37,711 nucleotides of DNA from Actinoallomurus iriomotensis. GTDB lineage: Bacteria; Actinomycetota; Actinomycetes; Streptosporangiales; Streptosporangiaceae. Shown piece by piece: positions 28,137 through 37,588 of the stretch (position 1 is its first letter; every line of letters begins with the position of its first letter). Location: contig NZ_BSTJ01000025.1 in the NCBI RefSeq assembly GCF_030269445.1, positions 1 through 37,711 of the forward strand, given 5' to 3'. The notes beneath the pieces were generated by a model, which was not told the DNA's origin, searched no databases, and saw only the letters and a list, made by a program, of their open reading frames with translations. The position numbers and the translations under genes are program-made.

Positions 28137-29416
28137 ACCCCTGGGAGATCCTGCGGTTCGCCGTGCGCGGGCTGACCTCCAACAAGCCGCGCAGCGCGCT
28201 GACCATGCTCGGCGTCCTCATTGGCGTCGCGGCCGTGATCGTGCTGGTCGCGGTCGGGAACGGCTCGTCCCAGCAGATCAAAAACAGCATCTCCCGCCTC
28301 GGCGCGAACTCGCTGACCGTCACGCCGTCGACGTCGGCGGGCCGGCGCGGTGGCGGCATGGGCGGTCCCGGCGGCGGGTTCGGCGGCTTCGGCGGCGCCG
28401 CCGGCGGGCAGAGCAACGGCCCGCGGACGCAGGCCCACGACCTCACGGTGGACGACGCCAAGGCCCTGGTCGACCCGGTCAACGCGCCCGCGGTCAACAG
28501 CGCCTCCCCGGTCGTGACGTCCTCGTCGGTGACGACGACGTACGCGGGCACGAGTCACGCGATCAGCCAGTTCGTCGGCACGTATCCGGCCTACTTCGCC
28601 GCCGCCGACAAGGTCGTCGACCGGGGAACGGGGTTCACGAACGACGACGTGACCGGCGGCCGGAAGGTCGTGGTGATCGGGACCACGGTGGCCGAGGACC
28701 TGTTCGGCACCGTCGACCCGCTGAACAAGCAGATCAACGTGGGCGGCGCGCTCTTCACCGTGGTCGGGGTGCTGCGGGAGTCGGGGTCGTCGGGCATGCA
28801 GGACGCCGACGACGTGGCGATCGCCCCGCTGCCGGTCGTCCAGTCGAACCTCACCGGATTCGGAGGGCTGAGCGACATCGTCGTCGAGGCCCAGAGCGCG
28901 AAGGTCACCGACGAGGCGCAGAGTGAGGTCACCGACATCCTCGACCAGCGGCACGGGATCTCCGGGTCCGACACGGCCGACTTCCAGATCCAGAGCCAGG
29001 CGAGCCTGCGGTCGGCGGTGAGCGACTCCGGTAAGACCTTCACCGTGCTCCTCGGCGCGGTCGCCGCCATCAGCCTGCTGGTCGGCGGGATCGGCATCAC
29101 CAACATCATGCTGGTCACCGTCACCGAGCGGACGCGCGAGATCGGCGTCCGCAAGGCCATCGGCGCGCCGCGGGGCGCGATCCTCGGCCAGTTCGTCGCC
29201 GAGGCGACCGTGCTGAGCCTGCTCGGCGGCCTGTCGGTGGTGGCGATCGGGGTCGTCGCGAGCCTGTTCCCCATCGCCGGCGTACGGCCCGTGCTGGTGC
29301 CCTCGTCGATCGTCCTGGCCCTGGCCGTGTCCGTGGCGATCGGCCTGTTCTTCGGCGGCTATCCCGCCGGCCGGGCCGCGAGGCTGCGCCCCATCGAGGC
29401 GCTGCGACACCAATGA
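28133..29416 (+). CDS. MacB/FtsX-type ABC permease
   Basis: A 427-residue permease with one N-terminal TM helix (about 22-42, after the [12 protein letters not shown] motif), a large extracytoplasmic domain (about 45-298) and a C-terminal FtsX domain with three helices (about 302-329, 350-380, 391-410) and the coupling motif [18 protein letters not shown]. The periplasmic-type MacB_PCD domain contains an inserted Gly-rich run (71-92). GTG 28133 overlaps the ATPase stop as GTGA. Together with the ATPase it forms a MacB-like exporter, and the substrate (peptide, glycolipid or antibiotic) is unknown. Confidence 0.94.
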
Positions 29417-29433
29417 GCGCGAGGAGAGAGAAG

Positions 29434-30003
29434 ATGAGCGCCCGCACCCGACGCGCCGTACGCGCACCGGCCGCCGCGGAGAGCGAGGAGCTCTCCGAAC
29501 CGCCGTTCGAGGACGATCTGGCCGAGGAACCGGCCAGGACGCCACTCGTCCGCAGGCGGCCGGGCCTGACCACCGTCCTCGGCGCGGGCGTGCTGGTCGC
29601 CGCCGGTTTCGTCATCGGCGCCCAGGTGGACCGTCACGCGGCGCGTCAGAGCGCCGCGCCGAGCACGCCTGCCGGGAGCGGTCTCCGGGGCCAGAACGGC
29701 ACGCCGCCGGGCCAGGGCGGCACTCGAGGCACCGGACAGTCCGGTGCTCCGGGCGCCTCCGCCACGGCCGGCGTGACCGCCGGCACGGTGCAGAAGATCT
29801 CCGGCCGGACCATCTACGTCCGGACGGCGAACGGCGACGTCGTGAAGGTCACGCTGACCGGCGGTACCGACGTCAGCGTGCTCCGCAGCGGTTCGGCCAC
29901 GGACCTCAAGGCCGGAACGAACGTCGTCGTGCAGGGTGACCAGGCCAAGGACGGCACGGTCACCGCGACATCCGTCAGCCAGGGCCGCTCCTCCGGCCGC
30001 TGA
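29434..30003 (+). CDS. Anchored extracytoplasmic protein with a DUF5666-like domain
   Basis: A 189-residue protein: Arg- and Glu-rich cytoplasmic segment of about 45 residues, one TM helix (about 47-64, [18 protein letters not shown]), a Gly/Pro/Thr-rich linker (about 74-113), then a small beta domain ([25 protein letters not shown] ... [18 protein letters not shown]) that resembles DUF5666. ATG 29434 is favoured by GAGGAGAG upstream. ATG 29413 overlaps the permease stop but has no ribosome binding site. Its position right after the permease marks it as an accessory subunit, possibly binding the exported substrate or the adaptor outside the membrane. Confidence 0.82.
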   Translation: MSARTRRAVRAPAAAESEELSEPPFEDDLAEEPARTPLVRRRPGLTTVLGAGVLVAAGFVIGAQVDRHAARQSAAPSTPAGSGLRGQNGTPPGQGGTRGTGQSGAPGASATAGVTAGTVQKISGRTIYVRTANGDVVKVTLTGGTDVSVLRSGSATDLKAGTNVVVQGDQAKDGTVTATSVSQGRSSGR

Positions 30004-30032
30004 CGTACGGAAACCCATTCCAGGAGACGACG

Positions 30033-30428
30033 ATGATCGATGGTCAGGCGGCGGTCCGGCTGTTCGGCGGGGCGGCGGTCGCGGCCGCGCTGCTGTTCAG
30101 CGCGGCCTGCGGCGGCTCGGACCAGCGCGGTTCCGGCCAGAGTCCGACCGCCGCGAAGAGCGGCGGGTCGAACGACGCGATGGCCGCGTACCGCGAGTGC
30201 ATGCGGAAACAGGGCGTCTCGACGCCCGGCCGCGGCCCGGGCGGCGGCCCGGGTAACGGCGCGCCCAGCGGAGCACCGAGCGGCACCCCGACGGCCCGTC
30301 CGTCGGGCCGCCCGAGCGGCATGCCGACCATGTCGGCGAAACAGAAGAAGGCCGCCCAGGCCTGCGCGTCACTCCGCCCCACCGGCGCACCCAACGGCGG
30401 CCAGGGCGGCGCCCCGGCCCGCCGGTAA
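30033..30428 (+). CDS. Small lipoprotein of the MacAB-like operon
   Basis: A 131-residue secreted lipoprotein: signal peptide with hydrophobic core (LFGGAAVAAALLFSAAC) and a lipobox-type Cys at about residue 26. Next come a conserved AYRECMRKQGV segment, a long Pro/Gly/Ser/Arg linker (about 65-98), and QKKAAQACASLRP near the C-terminus, so two cysteines outside the lipobox could form a disulfide. I recall this Cys...Cys pattern (CMRKxGV ... AxxACxxLxP) in lipoproteins next to similar exporters of actinomycetes. AGGAG 6 bp upstream supports ATG 30033. Last gene of the operon, followed by a strong terminator. Confidence 0.82.
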   Translation: MIDGQAAVRLFGGAAVAAALLFSAACGGSDQRGSGQSPTAAKSGGSNDAMAAYRECMRKQGVSTPGRGPGGGPGNGAPSGAPSGTPTARPSGRPSGMPTMSAKQKKAAQACASLRPTGAPNGGQGGAPARR

Positions 30429-30443
30429 CCGGCAGCACGACAC

Positions 30444-30477
30444 GCGTGAGGCCCGGGGACGCCTCCGGGCCTCACGC
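30444..30477. terminator. Terminator of the MacAB-like operon
   Basis: Perfect 13-bp stem GCGTGAGGCCCGG / CCGGGCCTCACGC with an 8-base loop between the convergent lipoprotein and malQ genes. It can act in both directions. Confidence 0.85.
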
Positions 30478-30535
30478 CCCCAGAAACGGCACGTCACTCC
30501 AGGCGAGCCGCGGTGCTCCCGGGAAGAACCTCGGC

Positions 30536-32563
30536 TCAGGTCCCCGGGGGCCGTACCGGTTCCGTGGCGGCGCGGACGTGGCGGTCGTCGGGGAGGTCGT
30601 CCAGAAGGACCGGGTGGCCCTCCGCGTCGGTCAGCGGGACCCGCCAGTTCGGGTACTCATCCGTCGTGCCCGGCTGGTTCTGGGTACGGCGTTCGCCGAC
30701 CGCGTCCGCCAGGGAGACGCCGATCAGGCGGGACGGGGTGCGGGCGAGGAAGGCGTGCAGGGCGGTGGTCATGTCGGCCGGGTCCAGGCCCAGGGAGGTC
30801 AGCAGTTCGCGCCACTCCCGCAGGCCCTCCTCCAGTTCCTCGTACTCCTCCGAGGCCGGCCGGGTCAGCAGGCCGAGGCGCTCGCGCAGCGCGACGTGGT
30901 CGCCGTTCAGGTACCCCTCGATGGGCGGCATGTCGTGGGTGCCGACGGTGGCCAGGCACAGCTCGCGCCACTTGCCGGGTGGCAGCGGTCCGCCGCCGGG
31001 GTCGCGTTCGAACCAGGCCATCGACGTCCCGAACACCCCGCGTTCGGCGAACACCTCGCGCATGTAGTCCTCGACCGTGCCGAGGTCCTCGCCGACGACG
31101 ACCGCGTCCGCCCGGTGCGCCTCGTACAGCAGTGCCCCGAGCATCTCGTCGTGCGGGTAGGCGACGTACGTTCCCTCGGAGGCCGGCGCGCCCTCCGGCA
31201 CCCACCACAGCCGGAACACCTGCATCGCGTGGTCGAGGCGGAGGCCGCCCGCGTGCCGCAGGACGTGGCGGAGCATGGCGCGGTACGGCGCGTAGCCGGA
31301 GCCGGCGAGCCGCTGCGGGTGCCACGGCGGTTGTCCCCAGTCCTGTCCGCGCTGGTTGAACGCGTCCGGCGGCGCGCCGACGGTGATGCCCTGGGCGAAC
31401 AGGTCCTGGTACGCCCAGGTGTCCGCGCCGCCGGGGTCGACGCCGACGGCGAGGTCGTGGATGACGCCGATCGGCATTCCCGCGGCGCGGGCGGCCGACT
31501 GGACCGAGGCGAGCTGGTCGTCCAGGAGCCACTGCAGCCACGAGTGGAAGCCGATCCGGTCCGCGAGCCGCTCGCGTTCGGCGGCGACCGCGGCCGAGGC
31601 GGGGTCGCGCAGCGGAGCCGGCCACGAGCGCCAGTCGGCGCCGTGGAGCTCGGCCAGCGCGCTCCAGGTCGCGAAGGCCGTCAGCGCCTCGCCCTCCCGC
31701 TCGCGGTACGCGGCGTAGGCGGCCTCGCGGCCGGGCGAGCGCGGCAACGCGTACAGCAGCTCCAGCGCGGCGCCCTTGGCCGCCCAGACCGCGTCACGGT
31801 CGAGGATGTCGGCCGTGTGGTCGCGGGCCCGTGCGGGAGCCGCGAGCTCGTCGACGCGCCGCCGCAGGTCCGGGTCGGCCCCGGCGTACTCGGGCACGTC
31901 CTCGGGCCGCAGGTAGAGGGGGCTGGTGAAGCGGCGGCTCACCGGCAGGTACGGCGAGGGCCGGATCGGCGCGGCGGGCTCGGCGGCGTGCAGCGGGTTG
32001 ACCAGGACGAACCCGGCGCCGAGGTCCTGCGCGCTCCAGCGCGCCAGGCTCCGCAGGTCGGCCAGGTCGCCGAGGCCCCAGGAGCCGCGCGACCGCGCGG
32101 AGTACAGCTGCGCCATGAAGCCCCACGCACGCGTTCCCGGATCGGGTGCGCGTGGTGGGGCCACCAGCAGCGGGGCGCTCGCCGTACGGTCGCCGAGGCG
32201 GGCGTGCACGGCGTGGTCGCCGGGCGGGACGTCGGCGGGCAGCCGGTAGGAGCCGGCGCCGGACGGGGCGAGACCGATCTCGCCGCCGCCCGGCAGCTCC
32301 ACCCGCAGGTCCGCTCCCGCCGGAGCGGACAGGTTCTCACCCGGGTACGCCACGAGGGACGGCGGCAGCAGCCGGGTGCGCCTCTCGTGCGCGAGACGCT
32401 CCAGTTCGGCGCGGACGGCGGCCGGAGAGGAGACGTCCGCGCCCAGCGCGGTCAGGACCGTCCTGATCGTGTCGGGTGAGACGTCGGCCGGTCGCCTCCG
32501 CCAGTCGGTGTAGGAGGTCTCGACGCCGTACGCGGCGGCCAGCTCGTTGAGATCGTTCACGCT
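30536..32563 (-). CDS. malQ: 4-alpha-glucanotransferase (amylomaltase, GH77)
   Basis: Transfers alpha-1,4-glucan chains between maltodextrins. It acts in the cytoplasm in glycogen and maltodextrin metabolism. The protein is about 675 residues with the actinobacterial N-terminal extension (beta domain about 100-170), then the GH77 barrel from WGFMAQLYSARSRGSWGLGD. Catalytic residues: nucleophile Asp444 (LRLDHAMQ), acid/base Glu492 (VVGEDLGT), transition-state Asp544 (GTHDMPP). Start GTG 32563 (VNDLNELAAAYGV) is chosen because a longer TTG start at 32611 would overlap the amidase stop and lacks a ribosome binding site. It lies 38 bp after the amidase on the same strand, although no functional link is obvious. 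Confidence 0.95.
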   Translation of the reverse strand, partial: SVNDLNELAAAYGVETSYTDWRRRPADVSPDTIRTVLTALGADVSSPAAVRAELERLAHERRTRLLPPSLVAYPGENLSAPAGADLRVELPGGGEIGLAPSGAGSYRLPADVPPGDHAVHARLGDRTASAPLLVAPPRAPDPGTRAWGFMAQLYSARSRGSWGLGDLADLRSLARWSAQDLGAGFVLVNPLHAAEPAAPIRPSPYLPVSRRFTSPLYLRPEDVPEYAGADPDLRRRVDELAAPARARDHTADILDRDAVWAAKGAALELLYALPRSPGREAAYAAYREREGEALTAFATWSALAELHGADWRSWPAPLRDPASAAVAAERERLADRIGFHSWLQWLLDDQLASVQSAARAAGMPIGVIHDLAVGVDPGGADTWAYQDLFAQGITVGAPPDAFNQRGQDWGQPPWHPQRLAGSGYAPYRAMLRHVLRHAGGLRLDHAMQVFRLWWVPEGAPASEGTYVAYPHDEMLGALLYEAHRADAVVVGEDLGTVEDYMREVFAERGVFGTSMAWFERDPGGGPLPPGKWRELCLATVGTHDMPPIEGYLNGDHVALRERLGLLTRPASEEYEELEEGLREWRELLTSLGLDPADMTTALHAFLARTPSRLIGVSLADAVGERRTQNQPGTTDEYPNWRVPLTDAEGHPVLLDDLPDDRHVRAATEPVRPPGT

Positions 32564-32601
32564 GCCTACGATGCCCCGAGCCCGGCGGTCGAATCGACGG
32601 G

Positions 32602-34011
32602 TCAGTCCCAAATCGGAGGATGCCGGTCGGCCCAGGGACGGGCCGCCTCCAGCTGCGCGGACAGCGAGATGAGGGTGGCCTCGTCGCTCATCCGGCCGAC
32701 GAGCATCACGCCGATCGGCAGTCCGTCGTCGCTCCAGTGCAGCGGGACGTTGACGGCCGGCTGGCCGGTGATGTTGTAGATCGAGGTGAAGGGCGTGAAG
32801 CGCTTCTGCCGCTCGAAGTTCTCGGCCGGGTCGACGTCGTCGAAGTGGCCGATCGGCACCGGCGGCTGCGCGAGGGTCGGGTGCAGGATCACGTCGTACT
32901 GCTCGGCGACCGGCATCGCCAGGCGCACCGCGAGCTGCAGCGCGCCCTGTGCCATGAACAGCTCCGGCGCGGTGATGGCGTTGCCGCGCTCGCGCAGGTG
33001 GCGGGTGAGCGGCCGCAGGCGCTCCTCGCGGTCCGGCGGCACCGGGGTGAGCGTGGCCATCGCCGCCCAGAGCGTCTCGAAGTGCGGCACCAGGTCGGCG
33101 CCCAACGGCATGTCGAACTCTTCGACCTCGTGTCCCAGCTCGGTGAGCAGCTCCGTGGCGGCCTCGTAGGCGGCCACGCAGTCGGGGTGGATCTCCGCGC
33201 CGGGGACGGCCGAGGCCATGCTGCGGCCGATGCGCAGCCGGCCGGGCGCGCGGTCGGCGGCCTCCAGGAAGGTGCCCTCCTGCGGGGCGGCGTGATACAT
33301 GTCACCCGGCCGGTTGCCGGAGATCAGGTCGAGCATCAACGCGGCGTCGCGCACGTCGCGGGCGATCGGGCCGTTCGTGGCGAGCCCGGTCAGGTCGGGC
33401 ACGATCGGGCCGTGGCTGACCCGGCCGCGCGTCGGCTTGATGCCGAACAGGCCGCACACGCTGGCCGGGATCCGGATCGACCCGCCACCGTCGCTGCCCT
33501 GGGCGATCGGCGCGAGACCCGCGGCGACCGCGGCGGCGGCTCCCCCGCTCGACCCGCCGGCGGACCGGGACAGATCCCAAGGGGTACGCGCCGGGGGCGC
33601 GACGTCGTTCTCGGTATAACAGGGCAGTCCGAATTCCGGCGTATTGGTCTTACCCAGCAGAATCGTGCCCGCCTCACGGAGCGACGTGACGACGTTGTCG
33701 TCGGCGAATCCCTGGAAATCGTCGAAGGCGGCCGAGCCGAGTGTCATCGGCACGTCCTTCACCATGTTCAGGTCCTTGATGGGCACGGGCACGCCCAGCA
33801 AAGGCGGCGTGTCCCCCTGCGCGACCGCCTTCTCGGCGGTTTTCGCCTGCTCACGTGCCATGTCGGCGGTCACCGTCACGAACGCGCCCACCTGGTCGCC
33901 CAGGCGGTCGATGCGATTCAGGTAGTGTTCGGTGACGTCGACGGGTGAGAGTTCGCGGTCGCGGATCGCGGCGGCCTGCTCGCGCGCGCTGAGGTCATGA
34001 ATTTGGGTCAC
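32602..34011 (-). CDS. Amidase, amidase-signature family
   Basis: A 469-residue Ser-cisSer-Lys hydrolase. Triad visible: Lys79 (GVPVPIKD), the cis-Ser of the GGSSGG loop (154-155) and nucleophile Ser178 (GSDGGGSIRIPA). Sequence after this (GLFGIKPTRGRVS) is classical. Members hydrolyse amides such as aryl or alkyl amides, and GatA-type function is unlikely without gatB/gatC nearby. GTG 34011 (VTQIHDLSARE) fits the family N-terminus. The ribosome binding site is weak and the mRNA leader may be short. The gene is divergent from the NERD gene across about 205 bp. Confidence 0.93.
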   Translation of the reverse strand: MTQIHDLSAREQAAAIRDRELSPVDVTEHYLNRIDRLGDQVGAFVTVTADMAREQAKTAEKAVAQGDTPPLLGVPVPIKDLNMVKDVPMTLGSAAFDDFQGFADDNVVTSLREAGTILLGKTNTPEFGLPCYTENDVAPPARTPWDLSRSAGGSSGGAAAAVAAGLAPIAQGSDGGGSIRIPASVCGLFGIKPTRGRVSHGPIVPDLTGLATNGPIARDVRDAALMLDLISGNRPGDMYHAAPQEGTFLEAADRAPGRLRIGRSMASAVPGAEIHPDCVAAYEAATELLTELGHEVEEFDMPLGADLVPHFETLWAAMATLTPVPPDREERLRPLTRHLRERGNAITAPELFMAQGALQLAVRLAMPVAEQYDVILHPTLAQPPVPIGHFDDVDPAENFERQKRFTPFTSIYNITGQPAVNVPLHWSDDGLPIGVMLVGRMSDEATLISLSAQLEAARPWADRHPPIWD

Positions 34012-34216
34012 AAGTGAAGACGGTACGCCCACCGAAAGTTGCACGGCCACCGTGGGGGATGATGCGAAATCTACCCCTGTCTTACCGGGGCTAATCAACG
34101 ACTCAGGGGGACAAAACTGTCGACATGACACGACTAGGCACTCGGCGCGAAGCCTCGTTACCCTTCCCCAAGGAAGATCATGTTCGCTGCCGTCGATCGA
34201 GCAGGGAGTGTCGGAA

Positions 34217-35038
34217 ATGGCCCCTGTGGAGCGGGATACGTCCACCCAGACCTCCACACGCGAGCAGGATGACGCATCCCGGCCGGAGGAACAGAGTCCG
34301 TTCGAACGCGAGCGCCCCAAGCAGGAAACGTACGGCGACATGATCGGTGATCCCCAGGTCCAGAGGTGGATCCGCCGGTCGGTCGCGGCGCTGGCCCTCG
34401 GGCTGCTGTTCGCGCTGCTGGTCAATCTTCCGGTCGGCCTCCTCGTCGCCATCGCGGTGGTGGTCGCCGACGTCGCGCTGAAGAACCGCAAGGAGTCGAG
34501 CGTCGAGGCGTGGCGCAAGCCGTCCGTCGCCGAGCGCAAGACCGAACGGCAGCTGCGCGGCATGGAGAAGTCCGGCTACCGCACCCTGCACGCCCGCGCC
34601 GTCCCGCGCGACGACGAGGGCGTCAGTGACGGGCAGATCGATCACCTGGTGATCGGGCCCACCGGCGTGTACGCGGTCGACTCCGAGAAGTGGGACAAGC
34701 GGCTGCCGGTGCGCGCGATGTCGCACCGCAAGCTGTTCCTCGGCCCCTTCAACAAGAAGGAGCGCCTCGACGAGGCGCGCTGGGAGTCCGAGCAGGCCAG
34801 CAAGTTGATCAGCGGCGCGCTCGGCTACGAGGTGCCGGTGCAGCCCTCGCTCGCCATCTACGGTCCGGCCATTTCCTGGAAGGTCCTGATGGTCCGCGAC
34901 GTCGACGTGTACGCCGGCGCCCGCGCCCGCAACTACCTGCGCCGTCGCCCGAAGATCCTCTCCTCGACGGACATCGACCGCATCTACGAGGCCGCCGAAC
35001 GGGTGCTCCCGCCGAAGTACCCGTCGGACGACGACTGA
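34217..35038 (+). CDS. Membrane protein with a NERD (nuclease-related) domain
   Basis: A 273-residue protein from ATG 34217 (GGGAG about 8 bp upstream). Charged N-terminal segment 1-52, two closely spaced hydrophobic helices about 54-70 and 72-87, then a cytoplasmic NERD domain (about 105-220) with the core DGQIDHLVIGPTGVYAVDSE and a following Lys (Asp142, Glu157, Lys158), resembling the D..(E/Q)xK endonuclease-type site. NERD proteins are a loosely defined group thought to process DNA. None here is paired with a helicase or kinase, so a defence role is speculative. The gene ends 5 bp from the convergent glyoxalase-like gene. Confidence 0.88.
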   Translation: MAPVERDTSTQTSTREQDDASRPEEQSPFERERPKQETYGDMIGDPQVQRWIRRSVAALALGLLFALLVNLPVGLLVAIAVVVADVALKNRKESSVEAWRKPSVAERKTERQLRGMEKSGYRTLHARAVPRDDEGVSDGQIDHLVIGPTGVYAVDSEKWDKRLPVRAMSHRKLFLGPFNKKERLDEARWESEQASKLISGALGYEVPVQPSLAIYGPAISWKVLMVRDVDVYAGARARNYLRRRPKILSSTDIDRIYEAAERVLPPKYPSDDD

Positions 35039-35043
35039 GCTCC

Positions 35044-35637
35044 TCAGGTCAGGGTCGTGGTGCCGCCGATCACCGCGACCAGCGCTGGCTCGCCCTCGCG
35101 CACGTCCAGCTCGACGCCGAGGGCGGCCAGGCGTTCGCGTACCAGCGCGGGCTCGGGATGGCTGGCGGCGAACGCCGTCAGCGGCACGACCGGCAGGCGG
35201 CGCGCCGGATGCGGCGTCCTCCCCCAGTCGATCAGGAACGGCACGACGGCCTCGTACGGGTAGGTCAGCCGCCAGCGCAGCACCTCCCCGTCCGGCGTGC
35301 GGCGTGACAGCGGCTCGATCGGGCCCGGGTCGTACCCCAGCGTGCGGGAGCGTGCGACGCGCGCCTCGATGTCGGCGGCCCGCACCGCCCAGGCGGCCAG
35401 CCGCGGCTCGGTCAGCTCGTCGATGCCGAACGGCCGTGGCCCCTCGGGCTCCGGCTGCTCCGGATCCGGTCCGATGATCTCCAGATAGCGGAGTTCGCCC
35501 AGGCCGATGAGGTGGTTGCGCGTGCCGAGGCCCAGGTGCGGCCCGCCCTCCACCGGCCGTACGCCGGTCAGCTTGGCGAGCTGCCGGACGCTCTCCTCCA
35601 GGTCCGGAGTCGCGTAGACGAGATGGTCGAGTGTCAT
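35044..35637 (-). CDS. Glyoxalase-like (VOC) protein
   Basis: A 197-residue protein beginning MTLDHLVYATPDLEESVRQL with LGLGTRNHLIGLGELRYLEIIGPDP soon after. This is the pattern of the Glyoxalase_3-type lyase domain, in which His5 and Glu (YLEI) are potential metal ligands. The second half carries a weak repeat of the fold. Substrate unknown. The ribosome binding site is not obvious (GCACAACTAGGACGGCC precedes ATG, with AGGAC as best match). It is divergent from ilvD with a 97-bp gap. Confidence 0.87.
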   Translation of the reverse strand: MTLDHLVYATPDLEESVRQLAKLTGVRPVEGGPHLGLGTRNHLIGLGELRYLEIIGPDPEQPEPEGPRPFGIDELTEPRLAAWAVRAADIEARVARSRTLGYDPGPIEPLSRRTPDGEVLRWRLTYPYEAVVPFLIDWGRTPHPARRLPVVPLTAFAASHPEPALVRERLAALGVELDVREGEPALVAVIGGTTTLT

Positions 35638-35734
35638 GGCCGTCCTAGTTGTGCCCGCGATGTAAGACGCACTGTCTCAACGCTGTGCTTCTACCCCGTA
35701 CGATCGGAGTCTGAGCACAAGGGATGGAGAGGTC

Positions 35735-37588
35735 ATGCCGCCGCTGAGGTCACGAACGGTTACGCACGGCAGGAACATGGCGGGCGCACGGGCGCTTCTC
35801 CGGGCCACCGGTGTGGCCCGTGAGGACTTCGGCAAGCCCATCATCGCCGTGGCCAACAGCTTCACCGAGTTCGTGCCCGGCCACGTGCACCTGCGCGAGG
35901 TCGGCCAGGTGGTCGCCGCCGCCGTCAAGGAGGCGGGCGGCGTGCCCCGCGAGTTCAACACCATCGCGGTCGACGACGGCATCGCCATGGGCCACGGCGG
36001 CATGCTCTACTCCCTGCCGTCCCGCGAGCTCATCGCCGACTCGGTCGAGTACATGGTCAACGCGCACTGCGCGGACGCCCTGATCTGCGTGTCCAACTGC
36101 GACAAGATCACGCCGGGCATGCTGATCGCGGCCATGCGGCTCAACATCCCCACCGTCTTCGTCTCCGGCGGCCCGATGGAGGCCGGCAAGCCGGTCGACG
36201 GCACGACCAAGCTCGACCTGATCGACCCGATGATCGCCTCCGCCGACGAGTCCGTCTCCGACGACACGCTCGCGCAGATGGAGGAGAACGCCTGCCCGAC
36301 CTGCGGGTCCTGCTCGGGCATGTTCACCGCCAACTCCATGAACTGCCTGACCGAGGCGATCGGCCTGGCGCTGCCCGGCAACGGCACGGTGCTGGCCACC
36401 CACGCGGACCGCAAGAAGCTGTTCGAGGACGCCGGCCGGCGGGTCGTGGAGATCGCCCAGCGCTACTACGCCGGTGACGACGACTCGGTGCTGCCGCTGA
36501 ACATCGCCACTCGCGACGCGTTCGAGAACGCCATGGCGCTCGACGTCGCGATGGGCGGCTCGACCAACACGATCCTGCACCTCCTGGCGGCGGCCCGCGA
36601 GGCGGGCGTGAACTTCGGCCTGAAGGAGATCGACGAGCTGTCCCGCCGCGTGCCGTGCGTCTGCAAGGTCGCGCCGGCCACCGCGAAGTACCACATCGAG
36701 GACGTCCACCGCGCCGGCGGCATCCCGGCCATCCTGGGCGAGCTCGACCGCGCGGGCCTGCTCAACCGTACGGTCCACACGATCCACGGCGACTCGCTCG
36801 GTGCGTTCCTGGACGCCTGGGACGTGCGCTCCGACAGCGTGTCGGCCGAGGCGACGGAGCTGTTCCACGCCGCGCCCGGCGGGGTCCGCACCACCCGGCC
36901 GTACAGCCAGAACAACCGGTGGGAGGCTCTCGACCTCGACCGCGCCGAGGGCTGCATCCGCGACGCCGAGCACGCCTACACCAAGGACGGCGGGCTGGCC
37001 GTGCTCTACGGCAACCTCGCCGTGGAGGGCGCGGTCGTCAAGACCGCGGGCGTGGAGGAGGCGCTGTGGCGCTTCGAGGGCCCGGCGGTGGTGTTCGAGA
37101 GCCAGGAGGACGCCGTGGAGGGCATCCTCGGCGACCGGGTGAAGCCGGGTGACGTGGTGGTGATCCGCTACGAGGGCCCCAAGGGCGGCCCGGGCATGCA
37201 GGAGATGCTCTACCCCACGTCGTTCCTCAAGGGCCGCGGCCTCGGCAAGGCCTGCGCGCTGATCACGGACGGCCGCTTCTCGGGCGGCACGAGCGGCCTG
37301 TCGATCGGGCACGCCTCACCGGAGGCCGCGGGCGGTGGTGACATCGCCCTGGTCGAGGACGGCGACCGCATCGTGATCGACATCCCGGGCCGCGAGCTGC
37401 GCCTCGACGTGCCGGCCGACGAGCTTCGCGCCCGCCGCGAGCGCCTGCTGAAGGACCTGGGCTCCTACCGCCCCCGCGACCGGCACCGCCCGGTGAGCGC
37501 GGCCCTCCAGGCGTACGCCGCGATGGCCACCTCCGCCTCCACGGGCGCCGCCCGCGACATCTCCCAGCTCGGCGGCGGCCAGGGCTAG
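35735..37588 (+). CDS. ilvD: Dihydroxy-acid dehydratase
   Basis: Fe-S dehydratase that converts 2,3-dihydroxy-3-methylbutanoate (and the methylvalerate homologue) to the 2-keto acids of valine, leucine and isoleucine synthesis. The 617-residue protein starts [21 protein letters not shown] and has cluster cysteines Cys118/Cys122 ([11 protein letters not shown]) and Cys187/Cys190/Cys193 (CPTCGSCSG), the [12 protein letters not shown] segment near 78-89, GSTNT, and the catalytic-serine region [11 protein letters not shown]. This is the longer, E. coli-like subgroup. ATG 35735 has GGAGAGG 4-5 bp upstream. A transposase gene converges on it and overlaps its stop by two bases. No attenuator is visible in the 97-bp leader. 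Confidence 0.97.
   Translation: MPPLRSRTVTHGRNMAGARALLRATGVAREDFGKPIIAVANSFTEFVPGHVHLREVGQVVAAAVKEAGGVPREFNTIAVDDGIAMGHGGMLYSLPSRELIADSVEYMVNAHCADALICVSNCDKITPGMLIAAMRLNIPTVFVSGGPMEAGKPVDGTTKLDLIDPMIASADESVSDDTLAQMEENACPTCGSCSGMFTANSMNCLTEAIGLALPGNGTVLATHADRKKLFEDAGRRVVEIAQRYYAGDDDSVLPLNIATRDAFENAMALDVAMGGSTNTILHLLAAAREAGVNFGLKEIDELSRRVPCVCKVAPATAKYHIEDVHRAGGIPAILGELDRAGLLNRTVHTIHGDSLGAFLDAWDVRSDSVSAEATELFHAAPGGVRTTRPYSQNNRWEALDLDRAEGCIRDAEHAYTKDGGLAVLYGNLAVEGAVVKTAGVEEALWRFEGPAVVFESQEDAVEGILGDRVKPGDVVVIRYEGPKGGPGMQEMLYPTSFLKGRGLGKACALITDGRFSGGTSGLSIGHASPEAAGGGDIALVEDGDRIVIDIPGRELRLDVPADELRARRERLLKDLGSYRPRDRHRPVSAALQAYAAMATSASTGAARDISQLGGGQG

Noticed and set aside
34182-34195. Second ClgR-like site upstream of the NERD gene
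   Set aside because: GTTCGC-N5 is followed by TCG, not GCG. One mismatch in a short motif is not enough.
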